Source of the DNA: Amoebophrya sp. A120 | Taxonomy: Eukaryota; Sar; Dinophyceae; Syndiniales; Amoebophryaceae | Assembly (NCBI GenBank): GCA_905178155.1 | Contig: CAJINV010000004.1 | Coordinates: 8,956,411 to 9,020,410, forward strand | DNA: 64,000 nucleotides | Reading direction: 5' to 3' | Part shown: in pieces, positions 35,416-46,700 of the stretch | How positions within the stretch are numbered: position 1 is the stretch's first letter | How the letters are laid out: each line of letters opens with the position of its first letter | Program-made: the position numbers and the translations under genes | Notes under the pieces: generated by a model | Told to the model about the DNA's origin: nothing | Database searches by the model: none | The model's input: the letters and a program-made list of their open reading frames with translations, nothing else

Positions 35416-38400
35416 ATGAGCGTCACAAGAAAAGAGTCTAATTCTCCTCCTTCCACCAGGGAAAGGCAAATCCTGGAATTTTGGGTTCCGGAAAGCGAAG
35501 GTGATCAGACGCAGGTGACTTTGTATACGGCCTCAAAATCTGAGTGCAGATACCGGGCTCGGACAACCAGGCAAGACGAACTGCCAGTCGGGGCTCGGAC
35601 GCTCGAGGAGATGGTTAAATTAGCGGAAAACTCGATCGAGGCGTTCAGCCGCGCGACAGCAGACCTGAGGCTGGAAAGCGGGCGCGATGGCGCACAGCAT
35701 GCGGGAGATACGGCGGACGATGCGTTGCAGTTGCTGGAGTATGTGATCCAAGCAGAAATTGCTTGGGAAGCAAACGGGGAAATAAGGAAGTGTATGATTA
35801 CTCAACACTACCGCGAGCGAGTTTCCGCTGCACGCGAGGGCTTCAATGCTGCGGTACAGGAATTCACGAGAGTATGAAAGTGCACAACTCCCCCTTCCCC
35901 TCATTTGTCATGCAAAATAGAAATACCCAATCCAGATCCACCCTTTGCCTCTTTGCACTGTTTGCATCACAAGTTCTGGTAGCCCAAATAGCACTACAAC
36001 CCTGTGCAAATTTGTCATGCAAAACCGGCATGCTTGCTGATGCTTGTACTGCCGTTCATGCTATACAAATGAGGGGAAGGGGGGGCTGTGCATTGTTATA
36101 GAGAGCCAAGGAAGACCAAGACGCCCGGAATAACCCCATTGTTGGCCGGGCGAGAGCATCAAGAGCGAGTTCTTCGGGTTACTCCCTTTCATCCGACAAT
36201 AGAGAAGCTGCGAAGGTCCAGGGGGCCGCGTATGGTCCGGAGTCGAAAATAAACGGCCTCGCGCCGTCGAGCTCGTCTACATTTCGAAGAACAAGGACAG
36301 AGCGTGGTCGAGACCGTAGAGGAAGAAGTGCAGACTCGGATGGAAATAAAGTAGCGACCAGCTCGTGGGATAGGAAAACAGCCGATGATCGAGATAGGAA
36401 AACAGCCGACCGAGGTGAAGGAGGGCGCGAGCGAGATCGAAGGAGCAGTGGGAGATCACGCAGTGCCCGACGCAGAAAGCGAAGTAGCAGAGCGCGCAGT
36501 AGACGCGCCTCCAAGTCGAAGACCGATCGAAAAGCCGCATCACGGTCACGGTCACGGGATCGAGCGGTGTGGAAGCGGTCGGTCGAGGCCCCTCAACAGG
36601 GGACTGGGTTGCTGACGGGAGCGGATGGGAGTGGTAAGTGTATTTTACTTTCTACCTTTTTTGTCGAGTAGCGATGGAGATAAAGCAAAAACGTCATCCA
36701 GTTTTAGAAAACTCGCTGGGACATCTTTTGATCCTCCTCTACATGATTATTACAGGTGCACCAAAAGCAAAACAACTTTCTTCTTCATCAAGTTCGTTGC
36801 GGCGTTCGTACAACACGTCAGCCAAGAAAAGCGAACGGTTTTTGTCGGAGGCGGAACAGGAGCGTGCAGTCTTCATCAACTGGCCCATGCATTACGAGCA
36901 CGCCGCCGTCTCACCCGCGGCGGAGGCCGATCACGACTGTATTCGGGAGGAGCTGTTTCGCCGGGTCGGAGGAGAGCATCGCGTCGTAGACTACTATTGC
37001 CAGGACGAGCACGCTGTGGTTGCGGTGTTCGCTGACGCAGCGGACGTGGAAAAAGTACTTGAGGCGTCGCAGCGCCTGAGTTTATTGGATCCAGAGTACC
37101 AGGCCGACGCTTTTTCTTACAACCGTGATCGAGCCGCGTCTTCTGCACCTGTTCCGAAGCACGATGCTGGGGCACGGCAATCTGGCTCGTCCGTTCAGCA
37201 AGCCGCTGGAGCTGTTTCCGTTTCATCTGGTTGTGACGTGAAGGAGAAGGAAAAGGAGCAGGACGAGCAGGAGAAAGCAAGAGCAACCGGCAGCAGCAGT
37301 GCGCTAGTAGGAGCCTCTGCCTCCCAGCTAGTTGCCAGAGGCGCTGCCGCGGGAGCCAGTAGCAAAGGCGAAGCTGAAGAAGAGCCACTGGCAAAGCGCA
37401 AGAAGACCGCTGAGAAGAAAGGCGGAGCCCTAGTAACCAAACGGAATAAGGCAGCTGGGGCGGGGCCTGCGAGTGGAAAAAACGAAGAAAACAACCCGTC
37501 CTCCTCGGCTTTAGGGCGTAGCAAAAGCAAATCGACGCGGGCGGGCGCTTCGTCGTCAGGCAGCGGCGTGCTATGTATAGTGATACAACTCTATGTAATA
37601 CTAATTTCTTCTGCAGTAATTATAGAGGCCTTGAGCTACTAGTATTACAAATGCGGATTTCATCTCCTCCTCGTGGCAAGATCTGCATAATATAAAATGA
37701 ACCAAAAATTATGTCTCGAAAACGAATAGGCGCCGGCGCGGCATCGAGGCAGACGGGTACGTTAACGGAAGACCTGGCGCAGCAAGTACGGTTGAAAGTT
37801 GAGGAATTCGTTTTCACCGTTGGCGTAAAGAAGTTGAAAGCCATATAACCTGCTCAGGTGTTACAATCTGAAGCGTTGCAATAGAATATGGAATTTGTGT
37901 TGCAAAATCCGCAACATCTGGCCTACCCCCAAAGGAGCGCGCATGACAAGTTTCGGAGCCCCAAACCCCATGAGATTCTGACGAAATTTGTATTGCGAAA
38001 AGCCCAAGTCTCTGTATTGTAAAGAGGCTGTTCATGCAAGACAAATTCCAGATTGTATTGTAACGTTTGAGATTGTAACATCTGAGCAAGCCATAAGCCA
38101 AGTGTGCGGAGCTGGGCGTTCGATTGCCGGAACGCACGTCACTTTTACGCGTGCGCTATCAAAATGAAAAATCCCCCGTCCCCATATTAAAACGGAAATT
38201 TGTGATGCTGATTTGTGGTCAAACATCGTCTTTGTCTTGCATATAGGGTCATAGGAGCCATTTTACGCATTCCAGAGCAAATCTGTCATGCGCTTTCGAT
38301 ATCAAATGCAAAAATGTCTGGGTCTGGAAGAATGCAACTTGTAATGCGTATTTCAGAACACAGAAAAGTCTCTCATGCATACGTAGCAAAAGCAGCCACT

Positions 38401-39031
38401 TTTTGTCAGCAAAATAGGGGACTTGTCATGCGGATTCGGCATTGCGGAAGGTTCTCGAAACCTGTGATGCTAGAGCTTCCATGCCAGACCTTCTGTGTCA
38501 TGCAAAAACAGCATGAATCTTCCTTTCCAGACCCAGACATTTTTACATTTGATATTCGACTATTGCGAACCTGTACCTGTTTGCCATGCGCAATTGCTAG
38601 CCTTCTGCATACCCAAACAGGCCAAGAAAATGCACCCACGCACCTTCTGCAAGACAGATCTGATTTGTGTACGCAAATCCAGCATCAGAAACTTCGTTTC
38701 GATATGGGGAGGGGGGACTTTTCCTCTCAATATGCGCGCGTACGCGCTGCAGAAATGGAGTAAAACCTTGAAGACAACTGATCGGCCATCTCTACTCACG
38801 CTCGACGAGTTGCGTCGGCGAATCATGGAGATTGGGAAAACCTTGATTGGGCGTCTAAGTGACCTCGAGGCACTTGAGGAGGCGGGGGCAGAAGATGCGC
38901 GGCTGGAAACTGCCCGCGCGGAGTTGAAGGCGGTGTGGGAAAAATTTGATACCATTAAAAAGGTGACGGATTCATACATCGAGGCAGAAAATCTGCCCAG
39001 AGAGGAGAACGAGGAGGGTTCTCAAAACTGA
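35416..39031 (+). CDS. Copy 9: NB, RS, RRM-like, C; nested introner in the C module
   Basis: Exons: 35416-35872, 36106-36633, 36756-37574, 37730-37843, 38101-38156, 38738-39031, giving 755 residues. NB starts with strand RQILEFWVPE and TQVTLYTASKSEC. The RS exon has SRSARRRKRSSRARSRRASK and a 17-base tandem duplication giving DRKTAD twice. The RRM-like exon lacks the Cys of a finger but keeps the lead-in FLSEAEQERAVFINWP, then HAVVAVFADAADVEKVLEA. Module C is split by three introner events and reads LAQQVRLKVEEFVFTVGVKK, LKAKCAELGVRL, then a helical end. Introns at 36634 and about 37575 are phase 1; the latter's ends are tentative. The SEAEQERAV lead-in is shared with copies 3, 4, 7 and 11. 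Confidence 0.77.
35873..36100. mobile_element. Introner IE-E
   Basis: Starts TATGAAAGTGCACAACTCCC, ends GTGCATTGTTATA. Exact TSD GAGAG. Removal joins QEFTR to AKEDQDARN in frame at the NB to RS border. Confidence 0.94.
37844..38095. mobile_element. Introner IE-C2
   Basis: Starts TATAACCTGCTCAGGTGTTA, ends CATCTGAGCAAGCCATA. Exact TSD AGCCA. Removal joins VKKLKA to KCAELGVRL in frame, rebuilding the conserved LKxxCxxLG core. Confidence 0.94.
38157..38732. mobile_element. Introner IE-F carrying a nested IE-B
   Basis: Starts TATCAAAATGAAAAATCCCC, ends GGACTTTTCCTCTCAATA. Exact TSD TGCGC at 38152-38156 and 38733-38737. Removal joins SLLRVR to AYALQKWSK in frame. Without the inner element it is about 315 bp, the normal IE-F size. 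Confidence 0.94.
38300..38554. mobile_element. Nested introner IE-B
   Basis: Starts TATCAAATGCAAAAATGTCT, ends with the inverse and TTTGATA. Exact TSD TTCGA at 38295-38299 and 38555-38559, both inside the IE-F element. Confidence 0.95.
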
Positions 39032-39638
39032 AAAACTTTTGTACAACTACTGCAGGAAAAGGGAGCAACAAGAACGTAAGCACGCTTGTGTACAACTGGT
39101 CGCGACTCATCATGAAAAGTGTGAAGCTCCCCCTGACCGCTCGGACTCGCGCCCCTGCGGCCTTTAATTTCGCAGCGAGCAACCAAGTAGCACTAGCCGG
39201 CGTGGCGCGGATTATCGATCCCGCAGTAATTCAAACGTGCACACGCGGCCAGGCTAATTTTCGTCTTCAGTTCGTTGGATGCTTTGCACTACTACCACAA
39301 AGTGGCAATTTTTGTCCTTATAATTTTTTTTTTGAAGAATGGTAAATGTCAGGCTACGCATGCAAAGTATGACTTTCTTCGGCAACAAGCAATAAAGTAT
39401 GATTTTCTTCGGCACCGAGGCGCACAACTAAACCGGTATACAGTGGCAGTCAGGCCGACCTAAGTCACAGCCGAGCGAGGACCACGCCCTGACTACGGGA
39501 AAAAATAGAAAGAAATTTTTTGTATTTCCAATTCCGACTTAGCGCAGCACAAGACGAATTTAGACTTGTTACCTAATAGCATTAGCATTTTCTTTGTTTT
39601 CGTAGAAACACAGCAGTAGAAACACAGCATCTGTCATA
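39032..39638. other. Intergenic, copy 9 to copy 10
   Basis: No supported gene. A GTATGA(C/T)TTTCTTCGGCA direct repeat occurs at about 39367-39384 and 39396-39413. Confidence 0.45.
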
Positions 39639-42600
39639 ATGAGTGTCCGTTCCCAAGAAGGGCCTCCGAATGGTGTGGGGGATGGGAGTAGGGAGGACGA
39701 CGAGGGGCATGAATCTGAGGACCCCGACTCATGTCAAGAACATACAGAGGACGATCCGGAGGCGGAAAGCAGGTACCTCCAACTGTATATAAAGATTCCG
39801 GACGTCGAGCCCGAGCTGCAGGAAAAATACGCCGCGCCCTTCAATGCCGGCAGCCGCGCCGAAACCGCTTGGCAAGAGTTGTACGACGACGCCTCTTACC
39901 AGGTGCAAAAGTGTCTGGCTCTGGAAGATTGCCAGGTTTGTCATGCATTTTTCGCATAACCTTTACCTTAACCCGTGAAGATGCCTGTAATGCATGACCT
40001 AGCATCACAGATTTTCAAAGGGCCTTCTGATGCGTATTCCGCATGAGAAACGCCCCCTCCGTGTAGCACAAACTGAACTCCTCTTGCTGGCCATGCGATA
40101 CAGATTACAGTGGTTGAGGGGTAAAAAAGGTCATGCAATACAGATTTTTTTTACCTTCCAAACGTATTATTGTCACAAATTGCAACCTTCCAGACCCAGA
40201 CAGTTTTGCATTTGATACCTCTGAGGAATTGGACAGATTGCTGGGCGAGGAAAGCGGTCTCGAATCTATCTACAAAGGCACCCGTCTATCCTGTGCAAAA
40301 GTATCGCACTCGTAGTAATTGCAATTATGCATGACAAATCTCTTTCTCAACGTAAATTAGCACTACAAATTGAATTTGTAATGCTGGGCTAATTTGTAAT
40401 GCAGTTTATACTAGTACGACTACAATACTTTCGCAATGCATACCGTCGGGCCCCCGAGGTGGTGGAGGCGTTCACGAAGGATGAGAAGGGCCGCGACTTC
40501 CTGGCAGCCGCGCTGCGGAGGCGTCCCGCCGCCCTATACCTAGGCGAAAAAGTGAAGGCCACCGTCCACGCCCTGCCGCTGGATTTTGACGCGCTTGAGC
40601 CGCTGCGGCGTTGCGGGTACGCTGCTGACGACAGTGAGTCCGCGGTCTCCACCCTCGAGCGCGCCGTGCTACGCGGCAGCTCCTCCTCCTCGTCTTCTTT
40701 ATCGCGCGACGCCGGCGCGTTCCCGGAAGATGACGGCGGCCGAGAGGCACTTGGCTGCCTCGCCCGGGCTGCCGAAGAGCAGCTGCAGGCGTTCCGCGAG
40801 GCGTTAGAGCAGTGCGCACAGCAATTCGGTGCGCCGGGTGCGACAGATTTCCTACCCTCATTTGCCGCGAAGATGGAAGAGAGAGTGCTGGAAATGCAAG
40901 AAGAAATTGCAATCCACGAGTCCCGGACCAAGCACGCTCTATCCCAGGTCCCGAAGGTGGAGCCCCCGCCGGGCGACGCAGGTAAGCGGTCAGCGTGGCT
41001 TTTGTTAGAGATTCGCCGCGCTCCCTACTTAAGTAGCGACTTTAATACTTCGTATTGCTTCAGCATACCAGATCCTTCCCACTTCGTTCATTCCCCGGGT
41101 CGCATGCTTTGATATCGGAAACAAAAAAAGAATGAGAAAGAGATAAAAGGAGCAACTCATCTAACAGCGCAGTGTCGTACAGCCGCAGCTAGGAGCATAT
41201 AAAAGCATTCAATTTGATGATCACAGGTCGCACCTCAAGTTCCAAGTTAGCTCCGCGAGGCGGGAGAGAGCAGTCGGACGATGAAGTAGAAAAACGAGCT
41301 GCTCGTTCGGAACAGCAAACGGGTCGTGATGAAGAGCGGAAGACGACGAAGAATATTACCGTGAGTGCTCCTATCGCCGCTCCGGCCACAAGAGGGACGT
41401 CCATCAGCAACGCCAACAAGCCAACTACCTCTACTTCCAAACAGGCGGCGCTACCAGAGTCTTCACCAGCAAACCGCCTCAACAGCGGTCTTCCGCTGGC
41501 AGGGTCATCTACTTCAGGCACAATTCTTGCGGGGGCTTCCTCTACCCGACCGATGAAGCGACATCAAGCGCTTGGTGAGAGTGGGAGTGGAGCGGAAATG
41601 ATCGCAGTAGACGAATTTGACGCACCAGCTTCCAAAACGAAAAAGTCCAGGCGTGTGGACGGGCAGGAAGATAAAGACCCTCTGCCGAAGGAGCTCTCGA
41701 CGAAGCTTCCAGAAGATGAAAACAGAGCCACCTCCGCCTTGAGTTCGACAGTATTGGAAAAGAAGAAAAAGGACGCGGAAAAAGAAAAACAAGCCAGCTC
41801 AAGAAGTAGTGCAGCTACAAGAACAGGTTTGCGTTGTATAATTTGCGTCTTTTGCTGCAACATGAGTGCTTGTTCATCGACTATAGGTTTTCTGTTGTCG
41901 GAGTCGGTGTAAGTAAGTATCTACATCTAGTGCTCAACATGCCACAGAAAAAGAGACGCGGAACCGCAAAGTTCAAAATGCGCTTAATTTGCGAATTGAT
42001 GTTTTTACACCAGGTCCTCACGATCATGCCCTCGATCGTCCGACGGGAGCCACAAGCAACTCTCGAGGAGGAGATCACGACGACAAACCCCCGCCCCGAA
42101 GACCCGCGGCGCTCTCGAACGACTGCAAATCCAAGGTCGAAGAGGTGCTCATGTTGTCCAGCAACGAAGCGAGAGAACGTTGCGCGAAACATGCCGTGGA
42201 GATTGTTTTTGGAGAGCGCACGGAGATATGTATGGCCCGCCTTCTGAAGCACGAGTTTTCATCCTCGAAGCCCAAAGAAGGCGCTATGAAATGCAAATAT
42301 GTCTGGGTCTGGAGGAATGCAAGACGTGTCATGCAGATTTTCATTTTCCATGCCACATCCACATGAAGTTTGGAATGCAGGACTTAGAGTGACAGGGTCT
42401 TCGACGTCTCTATCATGCCTATCCTGCATGACAAACTGCCTCTAAACTTGTTCAAAAGTGTACAGCTTTTGGTAGTCATGCACCACAAATTTTTGTACGA
42501 TCCAGACTTAGCAATAGCATGAAAAGTTCGCGTCCTCCCAAGACCCAGACATATTTGCAATGCATAAGCGCGAAGCAAGTGCAACAACCTCCGCGGGTTC

Positions 42601-42896
42601 ACAGCTACCTTCTGCAGCGGGCGCGAGCTATGGTGCATCAGGAGCTGCGGGCGAGAAACGGTGGCCCGCCGACCGATTCGGCGCCCGCGGCCGCCCTCGA
42701 TCCGAAGGCCTACGCAGAGCGGGTTCGCAATGCCGGATCCTTCGAAAAGAAGGCGGCTCAGTGGAAGCTGGTCTACGATTCTTTGTGCAGCCTCGATAGC
42801 CCGGAGGCTGGTGCTTCTCGCAGGAGCACAACAAAGGCGAAGCCTTTAGGCCTTCAAGGCGCCGGTGACCAAAGCACGAATAAAGCTGGAGGCTAG
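39639..42896 (+). CDS. Copy 10: NA-type member
   Basis: Exons: 39639-39896, 40223-40286, 40448-40981, 41227-41826, 42014-42284, 42572-42896; 683 residues in frame. The N module has strand YLQLYIKIPD, a helix, then KATVHALPLDFD as in copy 12's LTVHALP, and a helical Ala/Glu-rich extension. The middle exon is Ser/Thr/Ala/Lys-rich with KKSRRVD. Module C (CKSKVEEVLMLSSNEARERC, TEICMARLLKHEF) is broken by one introner and ends in a helix and Lys/Gly tail. Introns 40982-41226 and 41827-42013 are both phase 1 and both have AG/GT at the acceptor. The ATG at 39639 follows CTGTCATA. Confidence 0.8.
39897..40217. mobile_element. Introner IE-B, long variant
   Basis: Starts TACCAGGTGCAAAAGTGTCT, ends CAGTTTTGCATTTGATA. 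Exact TSD CCTCT. Removal joins LYDDAS to EELDRLLGE in frame. At 321 bp it is longer than other IE-B copies. Confidence 0.92.
40287..40442. mobile_element. Introner IE-A
   Basis: Starts TATCCTGTGCAAAAGTATCG, ends TTTCGCAATGCATA. Exact TSD CCGTC. Removal joins YKGTR to RAPEVVEAF in frame. Confidence 0.94.
42285..42566. mobile_element. Introner IE-B
   Basis: Starts TATGAAATGCAAATATGTCT, ends in the inverse with GCATA. Near-TSD GGCGC and AGCGC. Removal joins PKEGA to KQVQQPPRVH in frame. Confidence 0.93.
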
Positions 42897-43723
42897 CGGA
42901 GATGTTCCGGCTTGCGCATCTTGTTCTGTCGTGGCCTTATTTTCATCCTGACCGGCGCAGCCGCTGCAAGATCTTTGGAAAGTGTGAAGAGCTGTAGTGT
43001 CAGAAAGACAACAGGAACAGGATGAAAAAGGTCAATATCCCGCCACTGATTCAGATTTTAGTGGTGGGTGGCCGCAAGGATCATTGGATGGGGTTCTGCT
43101 TGAATCAAAGAAGGTTTAGGCTACATCTTCATATTGCGACGCGTTGTAATAAGTTGGGCATTTCAGGCACCACTGCTTTTGTCCGTTAAGTGTCCAACAT
43201 TTCAATTCCAGGCTTGAGTTTGTTTTCTAACGAAGCTCTGATGTTCATGTTGCAGCTAATGCAAATTATGTTCGTTCTCGCATCATGCCATGGCATGCTT
43301 TGTTTTTGGTCCTGAAAATGTAGAAAGGTGAGTGCTTGCTCGAATGCAACTGGTTTCTGCGTGCGCGGCGTATCAGACTTATTCTTGCCTATAATCTTCT
43401 GCCGACAGTGGACAGGAATGAACCCGCAGGAGGAGCTTAGCTGCTACACGTTTATGGTGCTACGTCAAGATGCCGACGTTACAAACATAGACATACAAAG
43501 CACATAACTTGTACACAAAATCGATTTAAACATTGTTTGCGTTCTGATTACAAGGTCTTTATTCGAATTCCCGCACTGTGACGAGCTCGAGAACTAGGTG
43601 TAGAAGATATCATACAAATACAATTTTCTTCTGTCGTGTGACTTGTTTTTGCTTCAGCTTAAGTTAAAAAATAAAAATGCCGTGACACAGTAGAAACCGA
43701 TCTGCGTCTTTCTAGGTTCAAAA
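42897..43723. other. Intergenic, copy 10 to copy 11, with duplicated 3' flank
   Basis: The part 42955-43230 resembles 51600-51870 in scattered blocks: GGATGAAAAAGGTC/GAGTGAAAAAG, ATTCAGATTTT, AAAGAAG, CTACATCTTCATA. Both follow a module C stop, so this is a shared 3' UTR or downstream region. TTTCTAG at 43709-43715 precedes the next ATG closely. Confidence 0.6.
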
Positions 43724-46700
43724 ATGACGACAGACAGACGAGACGACGATGCGGAGCGGTACGCGATGTACGACTACGAAGACAAGGAGTATTCTATTTA
43801 AAACGTACCCACCCCATAGTTGTAATGCGAATCTGCATGCTGAAAATGTTTCTCATGCGGAGCCCCATGAGAAGCATTTTCTAATCGTGTTTTGCAACTT
43901 GTCATGCTCCAATCAGCATGGTATGCTAGATCTGTGATGCTGCTGAGCTAGCTCAAACAGCACTACACTACGAATCCAAATTTGTCATGCAAAACAGCCA
44001 AAACTTGTGGATTTGTCTAGCCGATTCCCCATCTTGACTATGGTGTGGGGACGTTTTTACTCAGGATAAGGAAGCAATCACCGTTAAGGTTCCCCGGCTT
44101 TGTCCCGCCTCGTCCTCTGCCGGCTCCGGTGAAAATCCCGCCGTGGATGACCGCGTCTTTGACGTTTATTGGAAGGCCACGAAGTACCAACCGCGGGGTA
44201 AGATTGCCCTTTCCGCCAACCGTGTGCGGGAGAACGCGATTAGCATGGGCGCCCTGTTGAAAAAATTCGAAGTCGCTATAACGCAGTTCGACAATGCTGT
44301 GTGGGTTTTCAAAAATTGCAATTCGTCGGCCAACCATGGCGCGCCGGAAGATGTGGAGAAAACGTTGGAGTGGTTTGGCGACTGGGCCTTGGACCTCAAG
44401 CAGTTTGTCGGGTACATCCTGGAGGAGGATGGGAAGAACTCGCACCAAAGCCTCAGTGAAGCGGATTACAACCAGGCCCGCGGTATGGATTGCAAAAATG
44501 TCTGGGTCTGGGAACTTGTGATGCTGAGTGGCGAATCACGAGGACGTCACAAGTGACGGCTCACCATGACAAACTGCGTTTTTGCATGACAGAAAAGTGG
44601 AGCTTTTGGATAGCGTGCATGACACACTTGAGAGTCAGGGTCATGCTAAGCTGAGCATGACAAACTTGCGCGCTTCCAGACCCAGACATTTTTGCATTTG
44701 ATACGCGAGTTGAAGCTCATGTTTGAGGAAGCGGCCAGGGACAAAGAGTGGTTAGCGCTCAAGGCCCGGCGGAAAGCAGGTGTCGTGGTGGACGACGACG
44801 GCGCTGTGGAAAAAGCTTCCGGCGGCGAGGCCAGCGCGGGTGCGGGTGCGGGGCAGCCAGGATCTTCATCCGACGACGGTGTTCTAGAAGTACCCGCAGC
44901 AACAAGACACGGCACGGGCGGTTGCGAGATCAGAGGTGTGTCAACTAGCTCTACATATTTCTTGCTGTGCAAATCCAAATGCAAAAAAGAAGACCATCTT
45001 CTAGGAGTCGTCGCGTGAAGAAATCAATGTACTATCAGTTCCTGCTTTTTCCTCGTTTCTTTCTCTTCAACGTGGTAACCCAGCCCTCAACTTTACGTGC
45101 CTGCAAAATCGAAGGGCCTGCAGGAAAATTTATCTATATCCTTCCACAAAGGCCAAGATAACACTTGGCACGCAGAGTGAGTGACTCTCCTGTCACTCCG
45201 CACACAGCAGTACTGGGTGCCCGTCCACTCATTAGAATGAGAAAAGATAATGTTTATCCCGGACACGCACAAATATGATGATGATGATGATGATGTAAGT
45301 TTCTCATTCGTCATCTTGAAGGTGCGTCTACTTCGAGCCAGTGTAGAAGTGGTCCGAAGGGGGAACAACAAGACACGAAAGCTGTAGGAGAAGGCTCAAC
45401 TGAAGTGAAAGGTCGTTGTGGTTTTCCAGTACGAAAATTTTCGCTCGAGAACGAGCCATCTTTGCGAGAGAAAGACCCTGGGCGCCGCGAGAAGGAGGGC
45501 CGTTGTTCCCATCCGCGTAAGAAGACGGCGAGCAACACTAGGCACCACCAGAGGGGGCACGGTAGGTGGAACAAGAGCAGGGACTACACCAGAGACCCCC
45601 GTGGTCGGGACGACCGCTACGCCGCCGACCGCCGGCGCCGATCGTCTGGTCGAGGAGATAGAAATCGTGACTTCCATCATGGCGGCTCATCGAGGAGGCG
45701 AAGCGCCGGAAGGGGCAGGTCTCGCTCACGAGAGGACCGGGATAAAGACAGAGACCGGAATAGAGATCGCGACCGGGACAAAGATCGAGATTGGAACAAA
45801 GGTCGCGGCCGGGAGAAGGGTCGTCGACACTGGGGTTCGAAAGATCGGGATTGGCGATCGCGAGACCGTTACCCCGACCAGGGTCGCCGGGATGAGCGAG
45901 ACAGAGATTGGCGAGACGACCGAGGCTGGGGCCGTGACGCGGGTGACGCAAGGAATCGGGATCGCGACAGACGAGGGTGTGATGATGACAAAACCGGCGG
46001 GGCCAAGCCTCGGGACCATCAAAGCCGCTGTGGTAAACCAAGTCCGCGCGACAAGCGGAAGCGGTCCCGTGAGGAGCGCCAGCCTTCCTCGAAAGCAGCC
46101 GTCGCGGCAGGAGGTCCTGGCCGCTTACTTACTATGTTATCTTCTGCAGTCGCTACTTGTACTTCTGCTGCAGCCTTGTTTTCTGATGTTTCACTGTTCT
46201 GCCGGGTCGTTCTTTTTACGTAAGATGAAAAAAATACCGGAGACCTGTAGTTGCTTTGCAAGCTAGATAAGGATCGCCACTGTTAAATTGACGCTTTTGT
46301 CCCTCACCATGAACAGTTCGAGATCGCGATCGTGGCCAGGAGACGGAGCGATGCTGGAAGCTGACGCTTACGAGCCTGTGCATTCTCCCCCCTGGGAAGG
46401 CAGAGCGAGCAGTTTACGTGAGACTCCCAAAGGACTACTTCGCCGCCAGTACTTCATCCAGCGATGCCCGCGACCTACGCATCAGGGAACACGAGTGCAT
46501 CTGGCGGGAGCTGTCATCTCGCACTACGGACGCCGAGCGCGCGATCAAGGAGTATTTCTGTGTGTGCGACAAATATGTCGTCGTCGTGTTCAACACCCCT
46601 GCGGACGCACTGCGAGTCCTAGAAGCCCCTGTGACGCGCGTCGTGCTATCCGATAACATCTCGGTGGCGGACGTGGCTCCTTACAGTCGCGACAGAGCCC

